Source: Gnetum montanum (lineage: Eukaryota > Streptophyta > Gnetopsida > Gnetales > Gnetaceae). From it: a stretch of DNA of 64,000 bases. Below, in pieces: positions 46,763 through 57,960 of this stretch. The notes beneath the pieces are model-generated. The model ran no database searches. It was not told where the DNA came from and was given only the letters and a program-made list of their open reading frames with translations. Position numbers and translations under genes: made by a program. The stretch lies in contig MNCI01015670.1 in NCBI GenBank assembly GCA_015680685.1, positions 126,486 to 190,485 of the forward strand. The letters run 5' to 3'. Position 1 is the first letter of the stretch. The number at the start of each line of letters is the position of its first letter.

Positions 46763-46975
46763 TCTTCTTCCTTATCTTCACACCATCAAAGGAATTATGT
46801 TTGTCAAATTTTATCTTCGTGTTCAATTTTGTAGTCCTAAACACCAAAAAATTTTGTAATGATTATATATCCATACACTTGGGCAATTAGTGTTTGTTTG
46901 TATTTCTTGTATGTTTGTCATTAGTCAATAATTCCTTACCTTCCCAAATTTGTAAAGAACTCAAGGATGAGTTTT

Positions 46976-46993
46976 CATTCAATCGTGAGGGTA
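46976..46993 (+). other. El-4 polypurine tract
   Basis: CATTCAATCGTGAGGGTA just before the 3' LTR, with the conserved AACTCAAGGATGAGTTTT upstream. Confidence 0.85.
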
Positions 46994-47827
46994 TGATGAA
47001 CCATAGATTGGTTGCATTAACTAGGCCCTGTCAACTAGGCCCCATCAACATAGTGTCTATTTTGCCTATAAATACATGCTCACCCTTCATATTTATGGAA
47101 ATATTTATCATGGTGTAGCAAAGCTCTTGCAATTTTTCTTTCCTAAAGTTAGAATATTTTCCCAAGTGCTCACAACAAAAGTCATTAAGTGTATGGATCT
47201 TTATTCAAGCATTGTTATACTTGAGCATGATAGTGTGTGCGGTAATAAAGACAAGTTTTTTGATAAACCTTGTAGCACTTTGGCTAGATTAAATATTTTC
47301 TTTATGCATTCAATGTTTTATGCAATTTCCTTTAATGCTTTGAGTAATTTAGCTAAATTAAGGAAGATTAAATAGTAATTAATTAAGCACATAAGTACAA
47401 CCACTTCAAGCATGCACATGATGCTTGGTGATCCCAATAATGCTTAACGTTTGGTAACCTAACAACATTATACATGTCCAGGATGTATAAAAAAAGTGGG
47501 ACTGGATGCTTATGTTAGAATTAGTTAGACATTGGTTAGTTAGTTAGATTAAATTAGCAATTAAATTATTTCATTTCTTTCATCCTTTATTTTAAGCATA
47601 CAAAACATAAAACAGAAAAATAATAAAAATCATACACATCAATTACACTTAACCATACCTTTGCATATCGTAAGTGTAATCAGGAAGACAATGAATGACT
47701 GTTAGGGTAAGTTCACTTCCTAGAGGCTTGTGTACCGGAAGACAAAGGGCCCATGAAATTTGACCAAATCGCACATGAATGCTTAGTGATTCGTATGGTT
47801 GAGCATAGGGATATTCACCACTCATCA
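46994..47827 (+). repeat. El-4 3' LTR
   Basis: TGATGAACC to CCACTCATCA. The second half matches 35151-35604. Directly followed by El-3 spacer sequence at 47828. Confidence 0.9.
47018..47074 (+). promoter_or_regulatory. El-4 LTR U3: AACTAGGCC/CATCAAC words and TATA box
   Basis: TTAACTAGGCCCTGTCAACTAGG and CCCATCAACATAGTGT at 47018-47055, then CCTATAAATACATG with TATAAATA at 47067-47074. The words, the CAACATAGTGT end and CCTATAAAT match the internal block at 43371-43509. Confidence 0.75.
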
Positions 47828-48265
47828 ACTACCAATGTCACAAATTCATTAAAGTTCTTATTAAGGAAGGGACCTTATATTTCCAAAACAAGGAACACTA
47901 TAGAGTGCTTTGGATGTGTGGATGACGTGGACTCACAACCTATTCCATGGAAAAGAAACCATGTCTTAGTTATCAATACCAAAATTCAATGATAGAATCT
48001 AGATGTTAGCAATTAAGAACATGAAGTACAAATACAAATCACCATTAATAGTAACTACAACAACATTGTGTCCTATTAGCAATAAAGAAAAAGAAATCAA
48101 ACATAAGAGAAACCAAACCAAAATAAAGTAAACTATAAAAGAAATTGTAAAATATTCAAGAAATATAAAATGTACTAAAAATGATGTAAGAAAAGCTAAG
48201 AATAAGAAAAGCATAAAACAAAAAAGTGTAAAAACTAAGGAGCCACTTTAAATGATTAGCGTGGA

Positions 48266-48286
48266 TGGCCATCTCATCCATGATTG
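48266..48286 (-). other. El-3 internal PPT-like motif
   Basis: Minus strand CTCAATCATGGATGAGATGGCC, the decayed counterpart of AGTCATGGGGGAGATGG after pol in other copies. The rest of 47828-48360 is spacer without a gene. Confidence 0.4.
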
Positions 48287-48359
48287 AGCTAAAAGGAGGA
48301 GATCTGAAATATTAAGTATGCTTGTCCATTAGAAGAGGTGTTGTTATCATCGGCTCTCT

Positions 48360-51074
48360 TAGGCTCATGGAAAGATTTAATTTATTGCACTTTGACCACT
48401 AGTTTCTTATTTGGGCTTTCAGGTTTGTAGTTCAACATGACCCTAGAGGAAAAGGTTTCATAAATAATGTAAGGTCCTTCCCACAACATTTGGAACTTAG
48501 TTATTTGTGGCACATGTGTGGTGTTCCAATAAAGGATCTTGTCTACCAATTGAAAGTTTACTTTTAGTATTTTGAGATCATGGCATTGCTCGTTGAATGC
48601 TTTGTACACTTCATTCAAGGACAGGGCCACCAATTGATTCTGATCTAGCATGTTAACGTTGATCAGTCTCTCTTTTTATGCTAGACTAAGGTCAAGGTCA
48701 AGATCAAAAGCTGTTAAAAGTGTACGAAGCTCAAACTAAATAGGAAGAATTAGCATTTTTTCATACACTAGCTCATAGGGAGAATAGTCTATAAGAACTT
48801 TTCAAGTTAAGTGGTAGGTTCAAAGGGCATCATTCATTTTTGTACTCCAATCTCTCCTATATTTGCTAATTGTTCTTGTTAAGATCTTAGTGATTTTCCT
48901 ATTCATAACCTCAACTTAACCATTTTCTTGGGGGTGTTAAGGTATTATTAATTTATGTTCTACCCCCAAGTGTTGCATGAGCTTTCAAAAGGTGGTACCT
49001 ATAAAGTGAGTACCATTGTCAGAAATCAGTTCACATGGCATCCCAAACCTATTTACAACATTCTGTTGTATAAATCAAGTAGCTATAGAAGATGTATAGT
49101 TAGTGATAAGTGCTACTTCTACCTATTTCATGCAATACTCAACAACAACTATGATGTATGTCTTTTTATTTAACATGGATGTGATGGGACCCATGATGTC
49201 AATGCCCTAGATGTTGAAGGGCTCTAGTAGTGAGATCCACTACTGAGGTTCCTCCATATGAGTGGTTATCCCACCATCAGGTTGGCAATGTTCACAAGAG
49301 AAAATGAATTGGTGAATGTCCCTAAAGAGTGTTGGCCAATAATACCCTGTTATTAGGATCTTAATGACCATGCATCTTCCAACATAGTAACCCCCACAAG
49401 GGCCCTCATGAGTGTCTTAGAAAATGCACAATTGGTTGGTATTAAGAACATACCAATGAACCAGGCCATCAATGCACATCTTGTAAAGGTGTCCATTGAT
49501 CTCCATGAAGTGTTTGGCCTAATAAAGAAACTATTGTTTCTTCTTGTGGTATCTCCTAAGTGAGAAGATAAGTGAGGATGCCATCATACCAATTAGCTTC
49601 AATGGGCATTTATTCATTTATAACACTAGCAAAGTGGATTTCATTAGGAAATTAATTAGAAAGTGGGCTTTCCTCCTCTTTATTGCTCCATTGTAATTGA
49701 GACAACTAGTCAACAATCACATTCACAGTTCCTTTTCGATCTACCATTATAATATCGAATTCCTGCAAGAACACAAGCCACCATATGAAATAGGGGCTTA
49801 CCATTGATTTGTTCATCAAGAACCACATTTCACTATGATCTATGTGCATGAATACCTTGTACCAAAGCACATAGTGCCTGAATTTTTCCAAGGCATACAC
49901 CACCACCATCAATTCTTTCTCTGTTGTGGTGTAATTTAGTTATGCACCCACAATGCTTTAGCTCTTATAGTGGATGTAGTAAGGATGTTTTTGATCGTCC
50001 AACTATGTGAGCATGGCTCCCAAGGTATAATTTGATGCATCTATCATGATATGGAATGGTCTGAACCAATCAGGTGCTCGTAGAATTGGAGTTTCTACAA
50101 GTTTCTACTTGAGATGCTGGAATGCATTCTCACATTCCTTGGTCTAGACAAATGAAGCATCCTTCTTTGTAAGCTCCACAAATGGTTTGGTGATCTTAGA
50201 GAAATTCTCTATGAAGTATTAGTAGTAGCCAGTGTGACCAAGGAATGATTAGACATCATTAATAATTTCTAGTTTGTAAGTGATTCCTTGGATGACCCTT
50301 ATTTTCTCAAGGTCCACCTTAATCCTTGCTTATGATACTTTATGCCCTAAGACAATGCCCTCTTGGATCATTAGATGGTTCTTTTACCAATTGAGATGAA
50401 GGATTATCTCCACACACCTTTTTAGCACTTGCTCAAGGCAATTTAGGGCTTACTCAAATGTAGCCCCATAGGTGGAGAATTCATCCATGAAAAATTCCAC
50501 CCCACTACTAATCTACTGTTGAAAGATTCTTAGGATAAGGCATTGGAAGGTTGTATGGGTATTGCATAGAGCAAATGACATCTTTCTGTATGCAAAATTT
50601 TCCCACAAATTTATGAATGTGATTTTGGCCTAATCCTTAGGTGCAATTTAAATTTGGTTATAGCTATTATAACAATCTATAAGGCTATAATAATAATGCC
50701 TAGATATGATGTCCAACACTTGACCCACAAATGGTAATGAAAAATTATCTTTATATATCACCATGTTCAACAACCTAGAGTCAATACAAACCCTCCACTT
50801 GTCATCTTTCTTTGGCATTATCACAAGTGGGCTAACCCACTCGCTATTCGTAATAAGATAGATGAACCTTTTCTTGAGGAGTTGTTTGATCTCCTCCTTG
50901 ACAATTTTCTTCAATTTGGGATTCAATCACCATTGTGGTTGCCTCTTTGGCTTTATGAAGGCATCTATATAGGTGCTATGCTAGCATATCCATGGATCAA
51001 TTCTAGTCAATTCATGATATGACCAGGTAAAGGCTATTGGGCATTTGTTGGCCACCTTTGATAAATCAAATTTT
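48360..51074 (-). pseudogene. El-3 pol remnant (RT, RNase H, integrase)
   Basis: Upstream linker FTWSYHELTRIDPW near 51030, then RT from IVKEEIKQLLKKRF and SEWVSPLVIMPKKDDKWRVC (open at 50926-50648), a DCYNSYNQI box, and the catalytic site near 50480 as FFMDEFSTYG, with the second Asp changed to Glu. RNase H is at about 50080-49700 (HIMIDASNYTLGAML, YTTTEKELMVVV). Integrase is at about 49470-48380, ending with the GPY/F module FQMLWEGPYIIYE (open at 48651-48382). Roughly twenty stops. Same lineage as El-4. Confidence 0.85.
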
Positions 51075-51930
51075 TTCTCAACCACGATATTGAGTATCCA
51101 ATATTAGAGTTGCGATATTAGGACACAGGATACAATGTCATGTATCCAATATCACAGATGTGTGTGGGCCTCTAAATACAACACTTAGGTGCACTATCCA
51201 TACACAGATTCATTTTACACTTAGTGAAATTCTGTCAATTTGTTTTCTTAATTTCAGCATTTAGCACTTAGGACTGTATGCCCACAGTATCATGTTTAGT
51301 AATTAAAGAAAGTATTTATTCAAGTGGAATGTACTTGGACATGTGCCATGCATGAAAATAAATATTGAGATTACTTCACATCATTGCAACATCACTTAGT
51401 CTTTATTGTTTACACTTAGAATAATTTTTATTTTTTTCTCTAGTTACTGATTTACTTTCTATGCATATTATCATTTGTTTTGTTAATAAAAATGAATACA
51501 AATTATTTTGAGCATTAAGTATGATCATTTGGCAATCCAATAGTATTATCACCTAGTTCACCTAGTAGCATAATACTTGGTAATCCTAATAAAAATTGCA
51601 TAAGTCCAAGACATGTCCAGAGAATCAAGAATGAATATCCATCACATATGCTAGATTAGATTTTTTTACTGTAACTTAGATTTAGGAACCATTCCATTTA
51701 CTTTATGTTTTCTACGAGAATCATGGCCAACACAACATCATCTATCATATACCTCATTGTGAGTTAAACCATATGCCTCAACTTTACTATCTCACACAAG
51801 AAGATAACGATTGCAAAATCTAACCAATTATTAGCATGACTACATTACCTTATCCACAGAATTCGACCGGGATTGTGCGTGAACACTTGTATCTCTTATG
51901 CTTGGGTGTTGGATACGCCATTGCTCATCA
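51075..51930 (+). repeat. El-5 5' LTR
   Basis: Left end decayed (TTCTCAACCACG against TGATGAACCACG). Right end TTGCTCATCA at 51930. Shared R/U5 landmarks are present. The 3' LTR lies outside the window. Confidence 0.8.
51083..51178 (+). promoter_or_regulatory. El-5 LTR U3: CCAATAT/GATATTG array and TATA-like box
   Basis: CACGATATTGAG, TATCCAATATTAG, GCGATATTAGG and TATCCAATATCAC between 51083 and 51155. TCTAAATA at 51171-51178 replaces TATAAATA in the same context (GGCCTCTAAATACA). Confidence 0.65.
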
Positions 51931-51950
51931 TTGGTGCCATTACCAAAGGA
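51931..51950 (+). other. El-5 primer binding site (tRNA-Asp type)
   Basis: TTGGTGCCATTACCAAAGGA directly after the LTR. Confidence 0.7.
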
Positions 51951-52256
51951 CACCTTGTGGTCATTAACTGAGAACCAACAATTTTCTAACACATGCATGG
52001 AAACATCTAAACTACTTACTAATTCCCAAACTAAGAAAATGCTACTAACTAAGAGCCCAAAAACAAAATGACTAACTCATTATCATAAATTGAAGGGAAA
52101 AGAAAATATGTACTTGACTGATCATAACTCCACTACCATCAACATTACATGGGATGATAATCGAAAAGTTACATCACTAAATATGGTAGGTGAATCACCT
52201 ATAGTGTATGACCCAAGAGATCTAGGGAGCATTTTTCAAACACTCACCCATGAGTT
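51951..52256 (+). other. El-5 residual 5' internal region
   Basis: About 300 bases with a short open frame from 52090 but no gag motif that I can see. Ends at the junction with the post-pol region, where a PPT-like TTCAGTCATGGGGTAGAT lies at about 52256-52271. Confidence 0.45.
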
Positions 52257-52271
52257 CAGTCATGGGGTAGA

Positions 52272-53767
52272 TACTTTGATTTTGAAATTAATAAGTGATT
52301 TTTCCATTTTTTTTGTTTTACAATTCTTTTCATTTTTCACATTCTTTGACATTTTCTTATTCTTTTATACTTTTCCATTTCTTAAAACTTTAATATTCTT
52401 TTACATTTTTCAATCTTTTAAACATTTTTAATTCTTCACACTTTTTCATAATTTTACACTATCTTTTCCATTTCTTGTATACTTTATTTTCAAACCGTTT
52501 GTAAATAATTTTGATTGTTAATAAGACACATTGAATAATGGCAAGATGTAGTCCAATAAGGTGGAGATTTCTCTATGTTATCAACTCATAAGAGACCAAT
52601 TATTTATACAATGAGCCCGCACCATCCATCCATCCATTCCATTAATAAGAGGTTCTTACCATGGCCATAATGATATTCTTTTCCATCATACAACTAAGAA
52701 TAAACTTGTGATCATTATGCCTAGATAGAAAAGTAAAGAACTAAGTGGGAATGTAAAGGGTGTGATATTAAGGGGGCTTGTGGATTCTTTTTGGATTATT
52801 ATTATAAGTTCTATTATTTTTCTAAGGTTGTATTATATCCTTGTATATCTAACGAAAAATGGAAGCAAGAGTTAAATAAGTGCTACCTTCAAAGGTTGAC
52901 ATAGTTAAAAAATAAAAGAGCACAAAATAAATTTCTGGGATCCCACTAGAAAGACATGTTATTCATGCTTGAAGGTAAGCAACTTCTTAGAAATGTAAAA
53001 ATAAAAATAAAGTGGCATGAATAAAACTTCTTCCTTGGACAATACATCACGTGACAATACCCCTTGTAACATTGATAGTCTTACGATTGTAATTCCAAGA
53101 GATAACATGATGCGATGTCACTAGAATGTGGTCTAGACTTAGTTTGAATCTTGAACAAAAAGGCTAATGATTACTGTAACCACTAATAAAGCACATGAAT
53201 TCATTATGCCTATGGTAAGATACCTCACATCTTGATTTTTGCAATCCCTTCTAAGCCCATTTCATATCACCATTTGAATAGTCATAACTTATGATTTTGG
53301 ATAACATAGTGTTATTTTTGCAAATTGGTGGTTATAACATGTGTGTTTTGCTAAATAGGTATGCATTACATTCAACTCCTTAAGTGCCTAAGGACACTTC
53401 TAGGCATGGTTGTATAAAGGAATTAAGGGTTGGAGCCTGCTTTGAGGAGGATCCACTTGTATAACTATTGTATCTTATACCTGCCAAGAAATTCCACATC
53501 ATCTTGAACCTTTCAAATATCAATAAACATTTCCCATATCACTTACACTCTTTGTTCTATGAATATGAATTCATTACTCTTCTTACCCAACTTATGAACT
53601 TTCATAGCCCATGATTCCTTCTCTATGAACTTCCAATGACAAATTTTTGAAAAAAATAATCGTATTTCTATCATTCAAACCATCTTAGCTATCTTAAACC
53701 CTTCTAAACATCCAAAGGAATCAAATTTTTCCATCCAATCCTCATGAAAAATGCATTTTCTTGGACT
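52272..53767 (+). other. El-5 spacer
   Basis: No coding sequence. T-rich start, then landmarks in common with El-1 (ACCAATTATTTATACAATGAG, GGGTGTGATATTAAGGGGG, CTTGTATATCTAACG). Confidence 0.7.
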
Positions 53768-53859
53768 CTGATATTGGGTAACCAATATCAAGTTTGCACC
53801 AATATTTGATCCCTAAGGTGTGGTCCCCAATATTAGGTCCCACAAAATCGATATATATG
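53768..53859 (+). promoter_or_regulatory. El-5 internal promoter-like block
   Basis: TGATATTGGGTAACCAATATC, CACCAATATTTGATCC and CCCCAATATTAGG at 53768-53838, then CGATATATATGCAAGG (TATA-like, 53849-53859). The words CCAATAT and GATATTGG are those of this element's LTR, not those of other copies. Confidence 0.6.
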
Positions 53860-54270
53860 CAAGGACTTGGAAAATATTTTCATCATTTTTTATTTACAAT
53901 AAGGGAGATTTTTTAAATTTTCTTTCCTAATTTGAGCTTTGACCTCCTAGCTTTCCCAAGCCATAACTTGATCAATATTGCTCTAATTTTCATGTTGTTT
54001 GAACCTATTTGATTCTAGAGTGCTCAACTTAGTTGTGTGTGTGGGATGGGAGGGGTGCTAGTGAGGAAAATTTGAGCCAAATGTTTAAAAAATTCTAATG
54101 CTTAGAAGGTACTTTAAGGGTAAGTATGAAGAGATAATTGGAATTTTTAAAGAATAATCAAACATACTAAGGCCAAAAAACTAAATTAATGATCTTAAGG
54201 ATCAATAACCATCATACATAGGAACAAAATGAGTAATTGTGAAAGGTTATCAAGAGATTAACATCTTTGG

Positions 54271-55092
54271 TGATGAGCGGCGAGGTACCCCTACGCTCAA
54301 CCATACAAATACAAGCATTTCATGTATGATCTAGTCGAAATCCAAGGACTATGTGCCTATGCACCTTTGTGGAACAATAACTAGTTCGTTAATCGTTGTC
54401 TTTCCAAACTTACTTGTATGTCACAGTTGTATGGTTAAGTAAGCTTGAGGCATATGATTTTTATAGCTTTTATGTGTTTTATATCCTATGCTAGTAAGGA
54501 GGGGGAGAAAGATAACTAAGTAACTAATTTAATTTAACTACTCATTAACTAAGTTCTAATTACTTCTAACACCAGTATCTGTTCCCACTTTCCGTACACA
54601 TCCTAAACTAGTGCAACACTGCTGGGATTACCAAACGCTAATCATCGCTGGGTTACCAAGCGCTACACGCATGCTCAAAGTAGTCGTACTAAGTGTATTT
54701 AACTAAGAGAGTTATAGGGTGAGAAAAATCATTAATCAACTAGGAAAGAATTAAATAATAATTAACACTAATTAATCTATTCTAAATTCTACAAGGTTTA
54801 TCATAAAGTTCATCTTTATTATCGTACACAAAGTGTGCTCAGGTACACAATGCTCGAATAAAGATCCGTTCACTCTATGACTCCTACTGTAGGTACGCAG
54901 AAATAATTCTAACTCTAGAGGGAAAAAATGGCAAGAGTTTGGCTAAGGGACTAACTGTCTAATGTGAAAACCAAGGGCGCTACCTCTTATTTATAGGTGA
55001 GAAGAAAGGCCCCAATATCGAGTATCCGACATTGCATGGTTGGATCTGATATCACAGACGCAATATCGCGGTCCCGATATCATGGTTCATCA
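54271..55092 (-). repeat. El-6 3' LTR
   Basis: Plus-strand ends TGATGAGCGG and GTTCATCA. Matches 62037-62847 throughout. Confidence 0.92.
54988..55083 (-). promoter_or_regulatory. El-6 3' LTR U3: CCAATATCG/GATATC array and TATA box
   Basis: CCCAATATCGAG, CTGATATCACAG, GCAATATCGCG and CCGATATCATGG at 55010-55083. TATAAATA on the minus strand at 54995-54988. Confidence 0.7.
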
Positions 55093-55110
55093 TACCCCCA
55101 TGACTGAATG
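55093..55110 (-). other. El-6 polypurine tract
   Basis: Minus strand CATTCAGTCATGGGGGTA next to the 3' LTR, with AACTTGAGGGTGAGTTTT upstream. Confidence 0.85.
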
Positions 55111-57010
55111 AAAACTCACCCTCAAGTTCCTTACAAAATATTGGGAAGGTATGCGATTATTGACTGAATGACCATTGATGGTGGAATAGGATAATAGACT
55201 TAACGTGCCCGGTGAACGGATCAACAATACAATACATGACAACATTAGTGTTCATGACCATTGAGGTGAACACTATACATAAATGACATCCAGCCCTTAA
55301 CTGGCAACTGGAAGAGAAGGAGAGAGAAAAAAGAATAAGGCGTGTTGCTATCAATGCCAAGATTGCACCTTTTGTTGTTTATCCATAGCCATGCCACCAA
55401 TCTTGCTCCTTTCATAAATGCTCCAGTTCCAATCCATCGTGAGTGTTTGCTCCAGGCCCAGTCCATTGTTGTATGATCACCATCTACACACATAACATAG
55501 TCACAAATGAGCAAGGGTAGATAAATCACAATGCAAGTGATACCTTGCCTCGATGTAAAGTGCATTGGCTAGGTTGTGGTTATGGCAGATACTGATTCTA
55601 GAGATTTAACACTAGCGACTACCTAAGGTGTAGGGGTTAGGAAAAATTGAAAAAATTATGCTAAGGCCCCCATGACTAAGAGCAAACCTCCAGTAGCAAT
55701 AGGATGGAAAAAGATAAGGAATAAGAAAGGTGGAGAAAAAGAAACAACGACAATGCCAATAATATGGATGTCATGGATGGGGATGAAACAAAAAATTGTT
55801 AATTGTAGAAAAAATTTAAGGAAAAGAAGTTAAAAAATGCACCAAAAAGGAATGCCAGTGGGTCCTTCCCAAAGTAGGCTCATGCCCTTGATGCCCTAAT
55901 AGACCCACAAACCAAAGAGTCTATAGGCTCTAGGAATGTCATTTGGAAGTAAGAGTTAAAAACTTACCCACAAGAAATTACCAAGGAAAAACACTACATC
56001 AACCAAGATATAGACTAATGATAAAACTGACAATGAGGTGAAAAATGGAAAAGAAAGGTGGAGAGGAGAGAATGGAATGGAATCCCAAGAACAAGGTTGT
56101 GTAAAGTCCCTTGTGTGTGTTTTATGGTTAATGTGACTAAGTAGAACTCATTCCAAATCCAGGCTCAACAAACCACATTCAATGACCTCACATCAACACA
56201 TTTGACCAACCTATCCTCTTGAAGTAACAAGAATGCCTCTACAAAAAGTCACCACCATTCCGAGGAGAGCGAGATGAAGAATCAAGAAGTGAGAAAGGGC
56301 CTTACTTAGAGGGAACCTTCAGGCATGGGTAACATGTCTTTCTAATTCCATAACTAGTGCTTGTAGCCCATATTCCTTTATTATGTCTAAGGGGTGTGCT
56401 TTGAATTCTCACTTTTTTTTTGTGTTTTTTGTGTGAGGACCACACCATGCAAAGACTTATTTTTATGTACTCAACTTCCGGTGATTTGATGAATGATTAG
56501 AATGGCGAAAATCCTAAAGAAAAAGAATCCAAGCACTCAAGAGAATAGCCAGCATAAATGCATCAAAACCCCTTGAAGTCACACTCTTTTCATCCTTTGA
56601 GTATTTTCTTAGTTTGAGAAATATCCAGCCACCATTTTGTTAACAATTTTATTAGAGAAAGGGACTGTATAGTTCCAAGCGAAGGGAGACCATAGGATTA
56701 TATGGATGCATGAGCGATGTTGACTCATTGCCTATTTAATCAAAAGAACCATACCTTAATATCAACATCATACTTCAAAGATAAAATCCAAACATTAGCA
56801 ATCAATATGGTATTATTCATGCCACCATCATGAACACTTATTGGGTGACGAAAAAAATAAAGTAATCACACAAAGAAATGGTAAAAATATGAACGATGGT
56901 GTAAAAAAACAAGAAAGGTTAAAGAAATGTACAAAACAAAAAAGTGCAAAATAAAAGCATATAAAACAAAAAATTTAGAAATAATTGAGGGCCTTCAATG
57001 ATTAGCAGAG
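55111..57010 (-). other. El-6 spacer and segment shared with El-2
   Basis: 55111-55640 matches El-2 20978-21640, including a minus-strand frame open at 55565-55245 (RQGITCIVIYLPLLICDYV). The rest matches other spacers. No internal promoter block and no 3' ORF are present. Confidence 0.65.
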
Positions 57011-57031
57011 GTGGCCATCTCCCCCATGACT
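57011..57031 (-). other. El-6 internal PPT-like motif
   Basis: Minus strand CAGTCATGGGGGAGATGGCC, just downstream of the integrase end. Confidence 0.5.
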
Positions 57032-57099
57032 GAGTTGGAAGGAGGATATCCAAAATAATGAGCAAGGTTGCCCACCTACTAAGGTAGCATATGTTCTAG

Positions 57100-57960
57100 C
57101 TATCCTAAACTCATGGAAAGGTTTTTTTTATTACATGTTGACTAATAGTCTCTTATCTAGGCTCTCAGGTTTATATATGGTCATGGCTCTTGAAGAAAAA
57201 TTTGCATAGATAATGTAAGGTCCTTCCCACAGTGTTTGAAATTTGGTACGTTGTGACACATGTGTGGGGTTCTAGTAGAGAACCTTATCTCCTAGCTGAT
57301 ACTTAACTTTCCTAATTTTCAGGTCATGGCATTTTCTATTAAATGCCTTATATAATTCATTAGATGACAAGGCAACTAGTTGATTCTCATCTAGCAAGTT
57401 AAGAGTAATCAACCTTTTTTTTGTGCTAGATCAAGGTCAAGGTTGAGGTCACATGTCATGGCTAGTGTACGGAGCTCAGTTTGGATAGGGAGCATTAGAA
57501 GTTTTCCATACACTAACTCGTAGGGAGAGTAGCCTATAGGGAGTTTCCATGTGGAGCAGTATGCCTAAATAACATCGTTTAGTTTAGTGCTCCATTCTCA
57601 CCTATACTTGCTAATGGTTCTGGTTAGTATCTTAGTAATCTCCCTATTAGTGACCTCGGCTCGACCGTTTGCTTGAGGGTGGTATGGTGTAGTCAATTTA
57701 TGCTTAACCCCTAAGTGTTGCATTAACTTCCAAAACATTGCACCTATGAAGTATGTACCATTGTCTGAAATAAGTGCACGTGGCACACCAAACCTATTGA
57801 TGACTTATTATTGAACAAATCATGTAGCTTTGGATGATGTGCAATCTTTAACAGCTTCAGCCCATTTTGTTAAGTAGTCTACGACAACTATGATGTAAGC
57901 TTTTCCATTGGACATTGGTGTAATGGGCCCCATGAGATCAATTCCCCAAATGTCGAAGGG
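57100..57960 (-). pseudogene. El-6 integrase remnant
   Basis: Starts abruptly at [13 protein letters not shown], where X2 ends. Catalytic Asp at 57939-57937. Second Asp in ALISDNGTYF at 57765-57763. Glu in NGRAEVTNREI at 57657-57655, which gives the canonical spacing of 35 residues. The C-terminal GPY/F module reads FQTLWEGPYIIYA near 57220. Few stops, so it is better preserved than the other integrases here, but its zinc-binding N-terminus and everything upstream are gone. Confidence 0.85.

Larger units (their letters stand above)
35115..47827 (+). mobile_element. El-4: most complete Athila-like element
   Basis: 5'-truncated LTR, tRNA-Asp primer site, gag, protease, RT, RNase H, integrase, internal PPT-like motif, spacer, promoter-like block, intron, 3' ORF, PPT and a full 3' LTR. 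All genes are decayed by many stops (mostly TAG/TGA/TAA at former CAG/TGG/CAA codons). It lies in the spacer of the older El-3. The 5' LTR lacks U3, so this copy could no longer start full-length RNA from its 5' end. Confidence 0.9.
47828..51074 (-). mobile_element. El-3, upstream half (pol and start of spacer)
   Basis: Minus strand from RT (cut by El-5 at 51074) through RNase H and integrase, the internal PPT-like motif and the first part of the spacer to 47828, where El-4 ends. The spacer end (minus GTGACATTGGTAGT) aligns with El-4's own TATGACCTTGGTAGT at about 42331. Continues with 29880-35114 on the other side of El-4. Confidence 0.75.
51075..54270 (+). mobile_element. El-5, left part (5' LTR to leader intron)
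   Basis: Plus-strand Athila-like element inserted in El-3 just upstream of RT. It has a 5' LTR, primer site, a short unidentified stretch where gag should be, then jumps to the post-pol spacer at about 52257, so almost all of gag and pol is missing. The internal promoter-like block and intron start follow. El-6 interrupts it at 54271. It resumes at 62848 with the rest of the intron and the 3' ORF and leaves the window. Confidence 0.85.

Noticed and set aside
29880-47827. El-3 left half and El-4 as one insertion flanked by a shared target duplication
   Set aside because: The bases outside (TTACC at 29875 and ACTAC at 47828) do not match as a duplication. The right flank of El-4 is the continuation of El-3, so El-4 lies inside El-3.
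52090-52431. 113-codon open frame in El-5
   Set aside because: The second half is the T-rich spacer start read as Phe/Leu. No gag or pol motif is present.
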